From Larix sibirica (Eukaryota; Streptophyta; Pinopsida; Pinales; Pinaceae), in NCBI GenBank assembly GCA_004151065.3, contig NWUY0303943024.1:1-27309 (forward strand): 27,309 nt of DNA, in the 5' to 3' direction. Shown piece after piece: positions 1 through 9,483 of the stretch. How positions within the stretch are numbered: position 1 is the first letter of the stretch; every line of letters starts with the position of its first letter. The position numbers and the translations under genes were made by a program. The notes beneath the pieces are model-generated. The model was not told the origin of the DNA. It worked only from the letters and a program-made list of their open reading frames with translations, and did no database searches.

Positions 1-48
1 AGAGCTAGTGGAATTAGATCCGGGAAGCAACGTGAAGTTGTTTGGTGC

Positions 49-83
49 ACCTTGCCCTCCCTTTGGTCAAGCAAGCCTTTCCT
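49..83 (+). repeat. Dispersed inverted repeat, copy A (partner 11900-11934)
   Basis: These 35 bases are the exact reverse complement of 11900-11934. The core reads ccctccctttggtcaagcaa. Exact identity over 35 bases at about 11.8 kb is far beyond chance. Short repeats of this kind can support occasional recombination in plant mitochondria; inverse orientation would invert the interval between them. Confidence 0.85.
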
Positions 84-1120
84 CTTCGGAACCTTCCTTT
101 CTCACAAGGCGGCTTAAGCTGTAATGGATGACACAACAAGAAACCGTCTTCGCTAGAGCTAAGGGAGAATTTGATTAGCAGAGTAGTAGCCTAAGTAATA
201 GAGCCAATGGGAGAGAGCTTTAATTAGATATCCATATTTCTTATTTTCCTTTTTTGGATGGAATTGACATAGAAACCACCTGGCATTGACACTGGACATG
301 GAGTAGTAGTACCAGCAGTGGATAACACTGACCTACCCGGGTCTCCTACCAGCCTTTTAGTATATTTATTTGATAAGAATACTCACATATTTATGGACAA
401 GGTAAATGTCTAAATGTGATATCTTCATATATTATTTATAGTAGATACTATTGGTCATAGTATGTAGAGTAGCTGTTACGCTCAGCTTCAACCTGTGAAA
501 TATACCACCACCAACTATGCTTCGCTTTGCTACGTTCAACCTATCAACAAACTAGGGGAATATGTCAATATTCCATTTATTCATTTTAAGGGAACTTACA
601 TCCCCTCCCTATTGGGTTGTCATCAAGCTATAGAGAACTACTCTTATGAATGAGATTCCCCTTGGTTGATGCCCCCATTGGATCACAACAGGAGTAAACT
701 CCCTTTTGTATTGGATATGCACCCTCAGACAATGTGGATGAGACACTGGCTAGGGCTAGTGGGTAATGTCAGAAATAAAATAAAGTGTACATGGATAATA
801 TGCATTGTCCAACCCATAAGGTAAAGAAATTAGCTTTATTTTACAACCCCTTTTTCTCACCTTTCTCTCTCTATGTTGAACAGAAATAAAGTGAGACTTC
901 CCCTATTTGTTGTTTTTAGTGTACTTAAACAAAAAAACCACTGGCTGGTGGTGTGGAGGATTCTAAAAAAAAACCTCTTTATACAATTACTGATTGATAC
1001 AATGACTCTTATTGGTTGGCTAATATCCCATATGATAATAGGTTGTGGAGCCTTTAATAAAGAAAGGAGACCTTGTTTAACTAGAATGGGATTCCATGGC
1101 TAGTAGTTGGACTAAAGCAA

Positions 1121-1148
1121 ATGGATTATTACCAATGGATTATTACCA
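1121..1148 (+). repeat. 14-base exact tandem duplication
   Basis: The unit atggattattacca occurs twice with no spacer (1121-1134 and 1135-1148). It is one of at least seven perfect 12-23 base duplications in the window, consistent with slippage or templated end repair. Confidence 0.9.
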
Positions 1149-2099
1149 GTAGTACTGGCATGGAGTGTACAAATTATTGGTTAGATCTGACATTGACAAA
1201 GCCAGCGTTTCTTCTTGGCATTGAGTGAATTGAAACACCAAGTCTACTTGGGATGGATTACCAGCTGTGGTTGTAAAGCTATAGAGAACTACTCCTCTTA
1301 CGGGTCTCACGTTGTTGTTGAAGGAATAGGACTTTCATACCCATAATCTCATTAAAGAATAGACTCTAACCTTAGGACAGGAACTTACACTACTCCCTGT
1401 AGTTCCAGGGATGCATAATCTCATATATATATGGAAAAGTGAAACAAATAAAAGTAGGGTGGTTTTTATGTCCCAACCGACTAAAACCATGTAAACTGGT
1501 TGTGGTAGTTATGGGGAATGGGAAGGTGTTCAACTTATGTTAAACCAAAAGAAGACATTGCACTTAGTTCCATGGGGTTACTTAGAGTTCTATCCAATTG
1601 GAGACTGGACTGTAAGGTCTCTATTTAGTCCCATGCCTTAAGTGTCTTAGTCAATGGCAGCCTTACCTTCCAAGACTAACTATCTTACTTTGTCCAAGCA
1701 TTAAGCTGCATGGAAGACTGCCCTGCTGTAGTGAAAAAAAGTTAATATAACTACTATATGTTAGTTAAAATTAGTTAGAGTTGGAACGAACTTACGGGAC
1801 TCAAGTTGAATGGAAGATTGAAACTCATAAGGTTGATAAAGAAAGGTTTTAGGTGATGGAGTTGTTGTTCCTTGTAGGGTAATGCAAAAATGGACAAAGT
1901 CAACGTCTCCATGCGAGCTTTTATATCAATGTTTTTCTCCAGAGAGAGAGCAAGCAGAAGCGAGTCGGCTTACAGGGACGACGTACCGGTAGATATGCGA
2001 TATCATTCCAACCACCCTCCTGGGCATGGGGAATTGCAAACAAGTTTTTCTATTTATAACTTTTAGTAATAGAATAGGTTGTAGTAGGTCTGTTGCACA

Positions 2100-2235
2100 C
2101 TATAGAGGCCTCTTGAATAGACCTGGGCAATCCGAGACAATCCGATAGAGGTCTTGCTACGATATAGATAGGCCTGGACACTGTAGGCCTGCAACTTTAG
2201 GTCTGGGCATAGACCTGGGAAACAGCAACCTGCCA
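2100..2235 (+). repeat. Degenerate repeats around a TAGRCCTGG core
   Basis: Variants of tagacctggg, taggcctgga and taggtctggg recur at irregular spacing through this block. Related strings (gtaggtctggctgc) appear again near 3069. The spacing is too irregular for a clean satellite. It looks like a decayed repeat cluster. Confidence 0.5.
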
Positions 2236-2558
2236 TTAGGGAAACTTCCGGAAAAAATGCCCTATTGCAGAAATAAAAAAATTAAGTTATGTGCCCTGAT
2301 GATGTGGAATTCCTCGAACCCATCAAAATGAGGAGCGGAGCGGGCAACACATAAAATGACAAAAGTTGGGAAATTTCCGTCTCCCATATGGATTCACCAC
2401 AACGGGTTGTTTTTTAGGGAATGGTTCTAATTGTATATTGATTCTTTATTTCTTTTCAAATTTTGGAAAAGTTAGACAGCGTAGAGACGCAACATTTTAT
2501 ATTGGATTAGTCCCATTGGCGTATTACCCAGCCCCCCCAATATATAGGTCAATTTAAT
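2236..2558. other. Spacer without recognisable features
   Basis: A 63-codon frame at 2366-2557 has no recognisable motif, and its tail is a C-rich run. I see no gene, RNA or mobile element here. Confidence 0.4.
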
Positions 2559-2753
2559 GAAATGCCATTTTAGTAAATAAGAAACTCCACTTTATGTTCC
2601 CCGATGATAATAATGCATCAGCTCCCCTAAAAATGCTATTTTATTTATAAAAAAAAGTAGAAGAAGTTGGCATATTGTCCGACAAACACTGATTTGTGCC
2701 TGCCCCGACCAAACCTGAGGCCATGGATAACAGCTCAATGTCTGGTGGTGTAA
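2559..2753 (+). repeat. Diverged dispersed repeat, copy A (partner 17819-18070)
   Basis: Shared landmarks occur in the same order in both copies: gaaatgccatttt at the left end, then a ttccccgat block, a catattgt block, a diverged gaccaaacctgaggcc block, and ctggtggt at the right end. Substitutions and small indels separate them, so this is an old duplication. A 67-codon minus-strand frame covering part of it has no recognisable motif. Confidence 0.65.
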
Positions 2754-2983
2754 GAAATAAAATACAGTACGGAACTTGCGGATTAGAACTCCCATGAATA
2801 TTAATACAAATAGTATTATTCCATCATATGCCCTAAGATTTATATAATGGAATAATTACATACGTAGAAGTTGGGAACTTTAGTTGGGTCTTTTTCCGCA
2901 GTGCTCCAAATAGAGTCACCATGGGATTTTAACTAAGAAAGGGAACTAAAGCAGGGCGAAAAGAAACACTGTATTACTTACAC

Positions 2984-3012
2984 GGACAAGTTCAACGTAG
3001 ATATGCAATATC
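2984..3012 (+). repeat. Inverted dispersed repeat, contiguous copy
   Basis: The string ggacaagttcaac runs directly into cgtagatatgcaatatc, sharing one base. In the inverse copy at 21439-21502 the same two blocks are separated by 34 extra bases (21456-21489). Either an insertion in the second copy or a deletion here explains the difference. Confidence 0.75.
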
Positions 3013-4090
3013 ATAGAATAGGGACTATGCCAAGGGACTATCCATAATGAGAAAAGATCTGACATTGTAGGTCTGGCTGCAATGGCAAGGTCTCCACCAG
3101 GCTAGGGGGGTTCCTGCCGCTTATTCTTAATCTAGTAGGACACACGACCTAGATCGATTAAGGCCATAATATTTTATATTATGGAGAACTTGGCACGAAC
3201 ACGTCCTTCCTGGGCACATGGGATCTAGATCAGGTAATGTAGAACAAAAAAAACTGGGCTTGGGCTATTGGGAAAGATCCTCGCCCTTCTTTGGTCGGGC
3301 TTTAGGTTTGTACCTTACCCCTCTTCCTCGTACCTTGGTCGAGCGGGTTCGTTACCTCACTTCCTTACTGACTGACTAACCTCTTAGTAGAAATGTAGTT
3401 TTTTTTTATTCTTGTTGTGCTCCCTTTTCTCTAGAACTCTTCTACTCTAATAAGGTTTACTCTATATAAGAAAGACTCTCTATATAGGTCTCCATCCAGT
3501 TGTATCCCCTGAGCGAAAGCGAAAAACTAATTATAGCTCTATAAGTGTTTTATATGTTATTAGTGGAGATAACTAGATCTTGCTATTTGAATGAACTTAT
3601 ATTTCTCTCCCCAGTCTCCATTCTTGTCAAAGGAAATATATATATAAAGGTTTTCTAAGAGCGTCAGCGAAGAAGCTATAGATAGAGGGGGGTTAGTATC
3701 CATTCTTTGAACAAGATAAAGCCAGCCAAAAGCTTTAGTCCCCAGCTATTAGCTCTAGTGTATCCGTAGGAGTATACCCCCATTGGATTTGTTCCCTCTT
3801 AGTGCATAAGAAATGGTTCTATCTGGATTGAAATCCTAATAGTGATTCTATCTATCTAATTTATTTCCCGATTGGTTGGTGGAGAGATGTAATCCAACTC
3901 CCTAAAAACTATGTTCCATTTATAAAAAAACATCAATTTATGGGACTTATCTCCATAAACGTTTTAATGGCAAGAAGCCTTGTAAAAGGCCATTGTCATG
4001 CGCTGTATTGCCACGAAAACCCGAAGAAGGTACGTTAATTGGGGGTCCTTCTAGAGCTTTTTTCTATAAAGAACATAACCTTTTCCTGCC
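3013..4090. other. Spacer with short dispersed repeats
   Basis: No gene is recognisable. At 3279-3300 a 22-base block ccctcgcccttctttggtcg-type (core cgcccttctttggtcgggc) is the reverse complement of 13065-13086. At 3808-3855 lies one of three copies of a repeat with the core aatcctaatagtgattct. The stretch at 3850-3960 also resembles the middle of the 2559-2753 repeat (cccgattgg, then ctccctaaaaa, then atttataaaaaaa). Confidence 0.5.
3808..3855 (+). repeat. Three-copy dispersed repeat, copy 1
   Basis: The blocks agtgcataagaaa, ggttctatct and aatcctaatagtgattct recur in the same order at about 17480-17545, and the last two also at about 21845-21885. Copies differ by a few substitutions and a short insertion. 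Confidence 0.75.
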
Positions 4091-4207
4091 ATGACTTATT
4101 CCGCAGACCTTACCGAAAGTATTTGCTTTGCCGTTGATTCAGGTGATTCAGGCGACTTAGTTGATTCCGAAGTAGGTTCAGTAGAGGGGGAATGCGCAGA
4201 TTGCTAA
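4091..4207 (+). CDS. Tiny acidic ORF, doubtful
   Basis: A 38-codon frame begins with ATG at 4091 and ends in TAA at 4205-4207. The product is acidic, with a DSGDSGD core at residues 16-22 and four Cys or Glu-Cys positions near the end. The nucleotide basis is a short duplication of gattcag followed by a variant gattccg. I do not recognise it. Its composition stands out from the surrounding AT-rich spacer, but 38 codons is easily open by chance. It may equally be a chimeric mitochondrial ORF or no gene. Confidence 0.15.
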   Translation: MTYSADLTESICFAVDSGDSGDLVDSEVGSVEGECADC

Positions 4208-4509
4208 TATACAGAATATATCTTGCACCTATTATCCATCCGGTTACCCATAAGCAAGGGCAGGTGCGGCATAAGTAAAGGCGGAGGTATCGGTTTACCC
4301 CAAAGAGGTAGAACGCTCAAAACAGTTATTCAAAAGTGGAAGACAAGTTTGTTGCCAAGGGTTGGGAGATGATAAATTGTTTACCTCACCCCGGATTATC
4401 AGAATGGGCCAGGAAGGCCCTGCAGCCCCCAGAATCTAAGCTGCTCCACTTGGCTGCGACGATCGGCCGTCCTAGTGCTATGAGCGCAGCACGGTGGCCT
4501 TCCCCCAGC
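4208..4509. other. Spacer between small ORF and retroelement debris
   Basis: GC is higher here than in neighbouring spacer. Overlapping open frames lie on both strands at 4336-4530 and 4386-4658, but neither has a recognisable domain. The minus-strand one could be the decayed downstream continuation of the gypsy fragment at 4510-4950; I cannot show that. Confidence 0.35.
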
Positions 4510-4950
4510 TCAGAAATGAATGCGAAGTGATTGAAGAGCCCACCTTGAATTAGCATCGTGAAACAAAAAACTAAGGACATAAGATTGTTTGTCAGATAGG
4601 GTAGGCGACGCAAGGAAATCGTTTCCGAGACCAGTTTCCCAGAACATGATTGGTTCATTTGTTCTTTTGAGTTTGGTAACCGTGTATTTCATATGCCTCT
4701 CCCGGTCGATCCTTATTTTATTGGGCCTTCCATTCCAAGGCAACCATAAGTGAGACCAGTTGGTTGCAAGGTAGCCTTGAAGCTTCTGCAACCAGTCCCT
4801 GCTTAACAGCAAATCATAAGTTTCAGGAATGTAAACAACAATGATGTAAATTATATGATGAACACACCGATTGGAAGCTACTCTAATCAACACGTCCTTC
4901 AATTCAACCATAATTTGAACTTCAGACCTATATAATTGAATGATGTACAT
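4510..4950 (-). pseudogene. Ty3/gypsy polyprotein fragment (protease to RT linker)
   Basis: The 146-residue frame reads on the minus strand. Residues 45-58 contain YDLLLSRDWLQKLQ and residues 64-77 contain NWSHLWLPWNGRPN, followed by RERHMKYTVT near residue 83. This is the segment after the retropepsin and before the reverse transcriptase in plant Ty3/gypsy Pol, where an LLSR(D/S)W motif is followed by a W-rich stretch (established family knowledge). The upstream protease active site and the downstream RT core are not recognisable, so it is an isolated fragment. The last 35 or so residues no longer look like the family. It was probably a nuclear element before transfer; it is open but truncated at both ends. 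An LTR in the same orientation lies at 5751-6116. Confidence 0.7.
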
Positions 4951-5736
4951 AGCTGATGGGGTTTTGCATTCAATTTATTACAAGATCGTGATTGGGTTTT
5001 AATGTCGGAAGAATGTGCTGTGCCCCTAAAGCACAAGCGCAAAAATCGGGGCAGGCTTGGCCGGTAGTCGTCGGTTACTCAGCTGTGCAGCGTGCTGTAT
5101 ATTAGGCCCGGCTAACTGAAGTAGTAGGCGGTTTGAGGAGAGTGAAAGGGATAATAAAGTAAGTGAGCTATTGATAGCTATGGAGCTACGCGTAGGCTCC
5201 TCAACCTAAACAAAGAAGTTTATGAAAGGAGGGGAGCCACCTTTCTGTTTAAGAGTAACAAGTTTGTTCAGGAAGTACTATACCCATACACGTAATTTAG
5301 GGACTCCCCTAATCACGGCCTTTTAGTTCTGCTTGGTTGAACCGGATCACTATCATCGACGGGTTAATAGAGTTTTCCCTTCGAAGGGAGTGCGGCCTTT
5401 CTATCATTGTTGTCCATGGTCTTCTCTTCTTATTTAAAAAAAAGGCAAGAAAGATCCATCTTAACAAATATAGCCGGGGAAATTTAATCACCAGTGAACA
5501 GTCCACAGGCATTCAGTCTATCACCCAGATCTGCCCAACCAATGTGCTTTATGAATCTGGCAAGATTATAATACCCAAACAATTTTAAGATCATGCCAAA
5601 GAAATAGGGCACATGATGGTCAAATTAAACAAATCATAAACAAGGTCACTTCAATTCACCCTATTGTCAACCCTATTAAAAACTCAGCTCAATGCAATAA
5701 TACTGCAACTCATTGGAACTCTGATAAATGATCAAA
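4951..5736. other. Spacer, possibly decayed retroelement leader
   Basis: This stretch lies between the primer-site-like sequence at 5737-5750 and the gypsy fragment, both minus-strand. In an intact element it would hold leader and gag. No zinc knuckle or capsid motif is visible. Open frames at 5309-5512 (minus) and 5337-5588 (plus) overlap each other and neither is recognisable. A small hairpin occurs at about 5180-5198 (ggagctacgcgtaggctcc). Confidence 0.35.
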
Positions 5737-5750
5737 CAACTCCGATACCA
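5737..5750 (-). promoter_or_regulatory. Retrotransposon primer binding site (tRNA-Met type)
   Basis: Read on the minus strand, this begins TGGTATCGGAG, directly abutting the CA end of the LTR at 5751. The usual plant primer site complementary to initiator tRNA-Met is TGGTATCAGAGC; the match is 10 of 12. Its correct position, with no spacer after the LTR, supports the call. Confidence 0.65.
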
Positions 5751-6116
5751 TGTAGGAATAGGTATAAAACAAAAAAAGTTAACAAAAGAGATTGAAAGAG
5801 CAGTGGTGGTGTCTATTGACACCATTAGCACTTAAGCACAATGAGCATAGCTCCATAGAAAGAGATGTGATAGACCGATCTAAGAGATCATCTTTATACA
5901 GGTTTAGGTATACACCTTACACCCTCAATGTATGGGACGACATTCCATAACCATTATATATAATGTGTATCTATAAGATTAAAGTGGACAATGTAAACTC
6001 CATGCACCCAGTCGAATCCACTCCTTGATTAACTCCCTTAATAGTTGACTCCCTCTTCATGGTAGACTACATTTTTAGCCAAGGTGAGTTTACAACCAGG
6101 ACCTATGGTTCCAACA
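5751..6116 (-). mobile_element. Long terminal repeat of an LTR retrotransposon
   Basis: The 366-base block starts TGTTGGAACC and ends TTCCTACA when read on the minus strand, so its ends form an imperfect inverted repeat (TGTTGGAA against TGTAGGAA, 7 of 8) with TG...CA termini. A TATA-like tatatataatgg lies in its middle (near 5955-5967), and a primer site abuts its 3' end. The sequence just before the end has the CACCACCACTGCTC-like and T-rich character common in plant Ty1/copia LTRs. No second LTR is found in the window, so the element is truncated or this is the remaining 5' LTR. Its far boundary abuts RNase H debris, suggesting insertion into older retroelement sequence. Copia versus gypsy origin is not settled. 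Confidence 0.7.
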
Positions 6117-6210
6117 ATGATCGCGTCTTTAAATGTACCCACATTGATTCTAAAATATATCCTCTGTTGATGCTCGTTAAAAGGCCTCTAGCTTTTAATG
6201 TTATCTAAAA

Positions 6211-6640
6211 CTAAAGGTCTAAATATAAGTTAAACATATAATTTTTAGTTATAAAATAAGCTAATCGGGCAAGACGGGAAGCAGCATTAGCTAATGCGTA
6301 AACTTCCACGTTATTTTTTAGAGGAATGGAATCAATGTTGAAAGCATTGAATAGATTAAATAAACTAAATATCTTTTCTTGATAACCTTTCAAACAAAGT
6401 AAATTACAATGTATGAAATTATTTACTTACCTCACGATTTTTTCAGAATTACCAAAAACTTTAATTATTTTATTTTCATTTAATGGCCTTCTTTAGTCCT
6501 AAGACCAAGGCCTCATATTAAGTTGTGTTATTGGTGCAATCAAACTAAAGTCTGCAAGAAACTAGGGTGTGCTTACCATTTGGATCAATGAGTAAACGAC
6601 CTACACCAGCACCTTCTTGAGACTTGAAAACAAAAAAAGC
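6211..6640 (-). pseudogene. Decayed retrotransposon RNase H domain
   Basis: Read on the minus strand from about 6640 down, the frames carry EGAGVGRLLIDPNG, then FDCTNN and YEALVLGLKKAI, then a frameshift to IKVFGNSEKIV, then LKGYQEK, IDSIPLKNN and ALANAASRL up to the stop near 6211. This order matches the plant retrotransposon RVT_3-type RNase H (GAGV, F.CTNN..EYEAL..GL, .V.GDS..V, IPR..N..AD.LA). At least three in-frame stops (two of them where a Gln or Glu is expected) and one frameshift break it. The catalytic GDS appears as GNS and the expected AD before LA is lost, so it cannot be active. It belongs to an element other than, or older than, the one supplying the LTR next to it. Confidence 0.75.
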
Positions 6641-6792
6641 TACTTCCAAATGTTAGGTTACGTGGTGCCAGCTTGGCAACCGAATGAAGGGGAACAACCG
6701 GACCGTAAAAACCGGATCAGGATGCGGATCGGGATCGGGATGTGTCAGTTAAATGGCCTTAGCAAATGGAGGCTATACCTTATTAGCCCTTT

Positions 6793-6828
6793 TCCTGGCA
6801 AATTATGAAATCCTGGCAAATTATGAAA
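6793..6828 (+). repeat. 18-base exact tandem duplication
   Basis: The unit tcctggcaaattatgaaa is present twice without spacer (6793-6810, 6811-6828). Confidence 0.9.
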
Positions 6829-6914
6829 CAAGATATCTGGTCATAATGGAAATGGGCATAGCGAGGATCTTTTCCACGTTCACGCTTCTCGTTCGTCGGA
6901 CTGGGTTGTCTCGT

Positions 6915-6939
6915 CGTAGCTTTTTTCTTATAAGCTACG
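6915..6939. other. Perfect stem-loop
   Basis: The arms cgtagctt (6915-6922) and aagctacg (6932-6939) form an 8-bp stem around a 9-base T-rich loop. In plant mitochondria such stem-loops can stabilise transcript 3' ends, but no gene ends upstream, so a role is not supported. Confidence 0.5.
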
Positions 6940-7600
6940 GATCTTGCTACTTTATCTCGGTAAAGGGGGAGTATGACTCGTACAAGTCAGTGACGGAGCG
7001 TTCAGTGTGGTATAATTACTCGTAAAGGTTTAAGAGCTAGGTTTGGTTCGGGTAACCCAATTTCTTTATGGCACTTTCCTTTATATATATTAGGGCACTT
7101 ACTTTCCTTATAAGATCTGGCCTTTTTGGATATACCTATAAATTTCTTTATTATCTATCTATATCCCTAGATAGTTTTCCCTTACCTTATAGCGATTTAG
7201 GATATATTATAGTATCCCGCGCAGTGATAATTGGTCCGTTTAAATTGGGGTGATGACCTCCCGTTAGGCCTTTCGGGCTTATTTTACCCCTTCTTTATAA
7301 TAACTCCCTTTCAATTACGTAAACAATATAACCTCCTCCGCGAGGACTTCTAGTTTCGTTCAAGACTGCCTTCTCCAATTGGTAAGCACTATCATTGCAG
7401 GGAGACTCTTTCAATTAGTTAAAAACTCTCATTTTTCCTCCTTCCTTTGAATTGGTAAGCGCTATCATTTCTTTCTTTATTTCTATTTTTCTTCTTTTCA
7501 ATGAGGTAGGGGACAATCTGGTGAGCAATCAATCATGGGTTTGTCTTTATTTGGGTTTTGGAAAGCAATATCCTGTTTGAGATCGAGAGCTTGCCCGCCT

Positions 7601-8562
7601 ATATTTTATAAGTAAACCAGCAAGCAGCTAAGATAGCACTTGTGGAAGCATCCGTTACTACCATAGCTGGACAAAGCCGTCCATCTCAGCAGTGGTGGTC
7701 CCTAGTGCCTATTACCTATTATTATAAGTTTCAAGTTGTTATTAGTCTTATTTTAGAGATCGAGGTGAAGATTATGCCGATGAAGCAGTTGGTTAAGCCG
7801 TTGATGAAGCAGCATACCTTCCAGCTAGAGCATAGCCAGTTTCAGATCCTCCAGTCGATTCAGTAGTTTATTTCATCGATTCATAACCAAGTAGTTACCC
7901 TGTTGATTGAGATCAAGACATATTCCGGTGCAAAGGAAGGAGCGGAGCCTATTCCAGAACGAGCATCCCTAGATCCAGTTACAGATAAGGGCCAAAACAC
8001 ATAAGAAGCTTATATAGTTTCACCTGAGTAAGCATCTGAGCTATAAGCACCACCTATACCACAAGTCGCTAAGATAGAAGCATCATTAGCAGCAGTGAAG
8101 AAGGCAGATCCATTTACGGGCACTACAGCAGATCAATAGCCCCCAGCTTCCCTTCGCGCAGTTCTTTATCCCATGGATCCAGTTGAAGTTATGGTTCCGA
8201 AGCTATTTACATACAGATAAAGATCCAAATCCAATGCCCTTGGTTCAAGTAGCAAAGAAACATCCATCCCCGCGTTGGAATAGAGTTAATAAATTGGTTG
8301 GGGTACTTGATGACAGGTATTGACGAAGCAACTTTACTAGGGTAAACTCTAAATGTGCATGTAACTATCGTATTGTTATAACCGCATCTCTCAACGTTAT
8401 CAAACCTACGTGTATGCATTCTGATCTCTGCTCACACCTTGCTATCATACTTAGTACAAAAATTGAATATAAAAATAAGGCCAAGGTTCGTTACTTAACC
8501 AAGCAAGCTATCGGGATCCATATGTAAGTTCCAATTGAAGTTCAAGCAGATTCCGCAGCTTA
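7601..8562. other. Spacer with degenerate Ala/Pro-rich frame
   Basis: From about 7930 to 8200 one plus-strand frame is rich in Ala, Pro, Asp and Val codons and interrupted by several stops. It resembles a decayed low-complexity coding region, but I cannot name it. A frame at 7642-7866 is open without motif. The stretch near 8308-8345 resembles 9220-9255 (tattgacgaagcaactttacta against tattgacaatgcaattactttacta), so parts of this region are duplicated. Confidence 0.35.
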
Positions 8563-8823
8563 CTAAACCTCAATCAGTGAAACTACAGGCCCTGTCTTTG
8601 ACTTAGCTTCTGTTTCTGTGGGATCAACTACTCGCTCATGGTCTTTTTCTGGATCAATGGATTCTGGTTCATGAGCAATTGGTTCTTTTACAGGTGCTTC
8701 AACCCGCTGAGCAATAGGAACTTCAATTGGATCAAGATCAACCGCCTTAGCTGATGGTGGTGAAGCTTGAACAAAAAGGGGCATGTTTATTCCCATTAAT
8801 TGAACAAAGGGGAGCTGGGGCAT
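8563..8823 (-). CDS. Unidentified Pro/Glu-rich ORF
   Basis: The 86-codon frame starts at ATG 8823 and ends with TAA at 8563-8565. After a hydrophobic start (MPQLPFVQLMGINMPLFVQ) the product becomes rich in Pro, Glu, Asp and Val, with EAPVKEPIAHEPESIDPEKD near residues 42-61. No family is recognised. The biased composition is unlike translated AT-rich spacer and suggests it was once protein-coding, perhaps a linker of a larger protein or transposon Gag. No expression signal is visible. It may also be a chance frame. Confidence 0.25.
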   Translation of the reverse strand: MPQLPFVQLMGINMPLFVQASPPSAKAVDLDPIEVPIAQRVEAPVKEPIAHEPESIDPEKDHERVVDPTETEAKSKTGPVVSLIEV

Positions 8824-9480
8824 ACGCTATTGTTTCCGTTTCAGTGACTATGAACAGTTTTCTTTTTTCTTCTTTATTTTTGATTGATACTTGATGATTG
8901 ATGCTGTTCAATTCGTACTTTTTGATTGTTTCTTTTTACAGTTCATTGTTTGATGTTTTAGTTCACTAAGTAGCGGAGACAGATCGAAAACCGCCAGTTC
9001 TAGTTCCAGGTAGGGTAGGAGCAGCAGCGAAGGCATATATAGTAGCAGCATTTAGAATAGCACCCGTTTGAGAGCTGGTTGGATGGTTGGTTTACCCCTA
9101 ACAATAATTTTGCTCATCTTGTAACTAGAACGATTTTTGGTACTAACCAGGAGATGTTGGTCTTTGTCCCCGCTATTGTCCGAAAGAAGTTTATCCCTTA
9201 TATGGTTTGTGAAGGCAGCTGGATGATACGTATTGACAATGCAATTACTTTACTACTAGTGCTGTGAATAAGCATAATGAAGCTGTATTGATCCAGGATT
9301 AGAACCTGTTTATTACTCATATTACCCGTACTTAGTATTAGTAAGATAAAAGCTCCTTATTCTACATGTATTACTATGATTATAACATGCTTTATTTCCA
9401 TAATAGCTCGAACACACTGCAAAATGCACCATTTATGACACACTCAATTGGGAGAACTTGGCTGAGGTTGAAGCTACTAA
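8824..9480. other. Spacer, T-rich then unassigned
   Basis: 8840-8960 is T-rich with repeated ttgattg and gttca words. A 62-codon frame at 9079-9267 has no recognisable motif. The stretch around 9420-9540 can be read as an open frame leading towards the Helitron block but is not itself identifiable. Confidence 0.35.
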
Positions 9481-9483
9481 ATA

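Larger units (their letters stand above)
1..2060. other. Non-coding spacer, no gene recognised
   Basis: No reading frame in this stretch resembles a known protein. The longest, 76 codons at 873-1103, is low-complexity AT-rich sequence without a domain. What can be seen is small-scale repetition. A 16-base string ctatagagaactactc occurs near 629 and again near 1276. The 14-base unit atggattattacca is tandemly duplicated at 1121-1148. A block at 49-83 is repeated in inverse orientation at 11900-11934. This pattern suits the spacer of a large plant mitochondrial genome. Confidence 0.5.
6641..7600. other. Spacer with a tandem duplication and hairpin
   Basis: No gene is recognisable; open frames at 6617-6808, 6753-7025 and 7068-7253 are AT-rich or low complexity. 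Around 6700-6740 short ggatc-type units repeat (ggatcaggatgcggatcggg). The element aattggtaagcactatcatt recurs with one change about 73 bases later (near 7376 and 7449). Confidence 0.45.
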
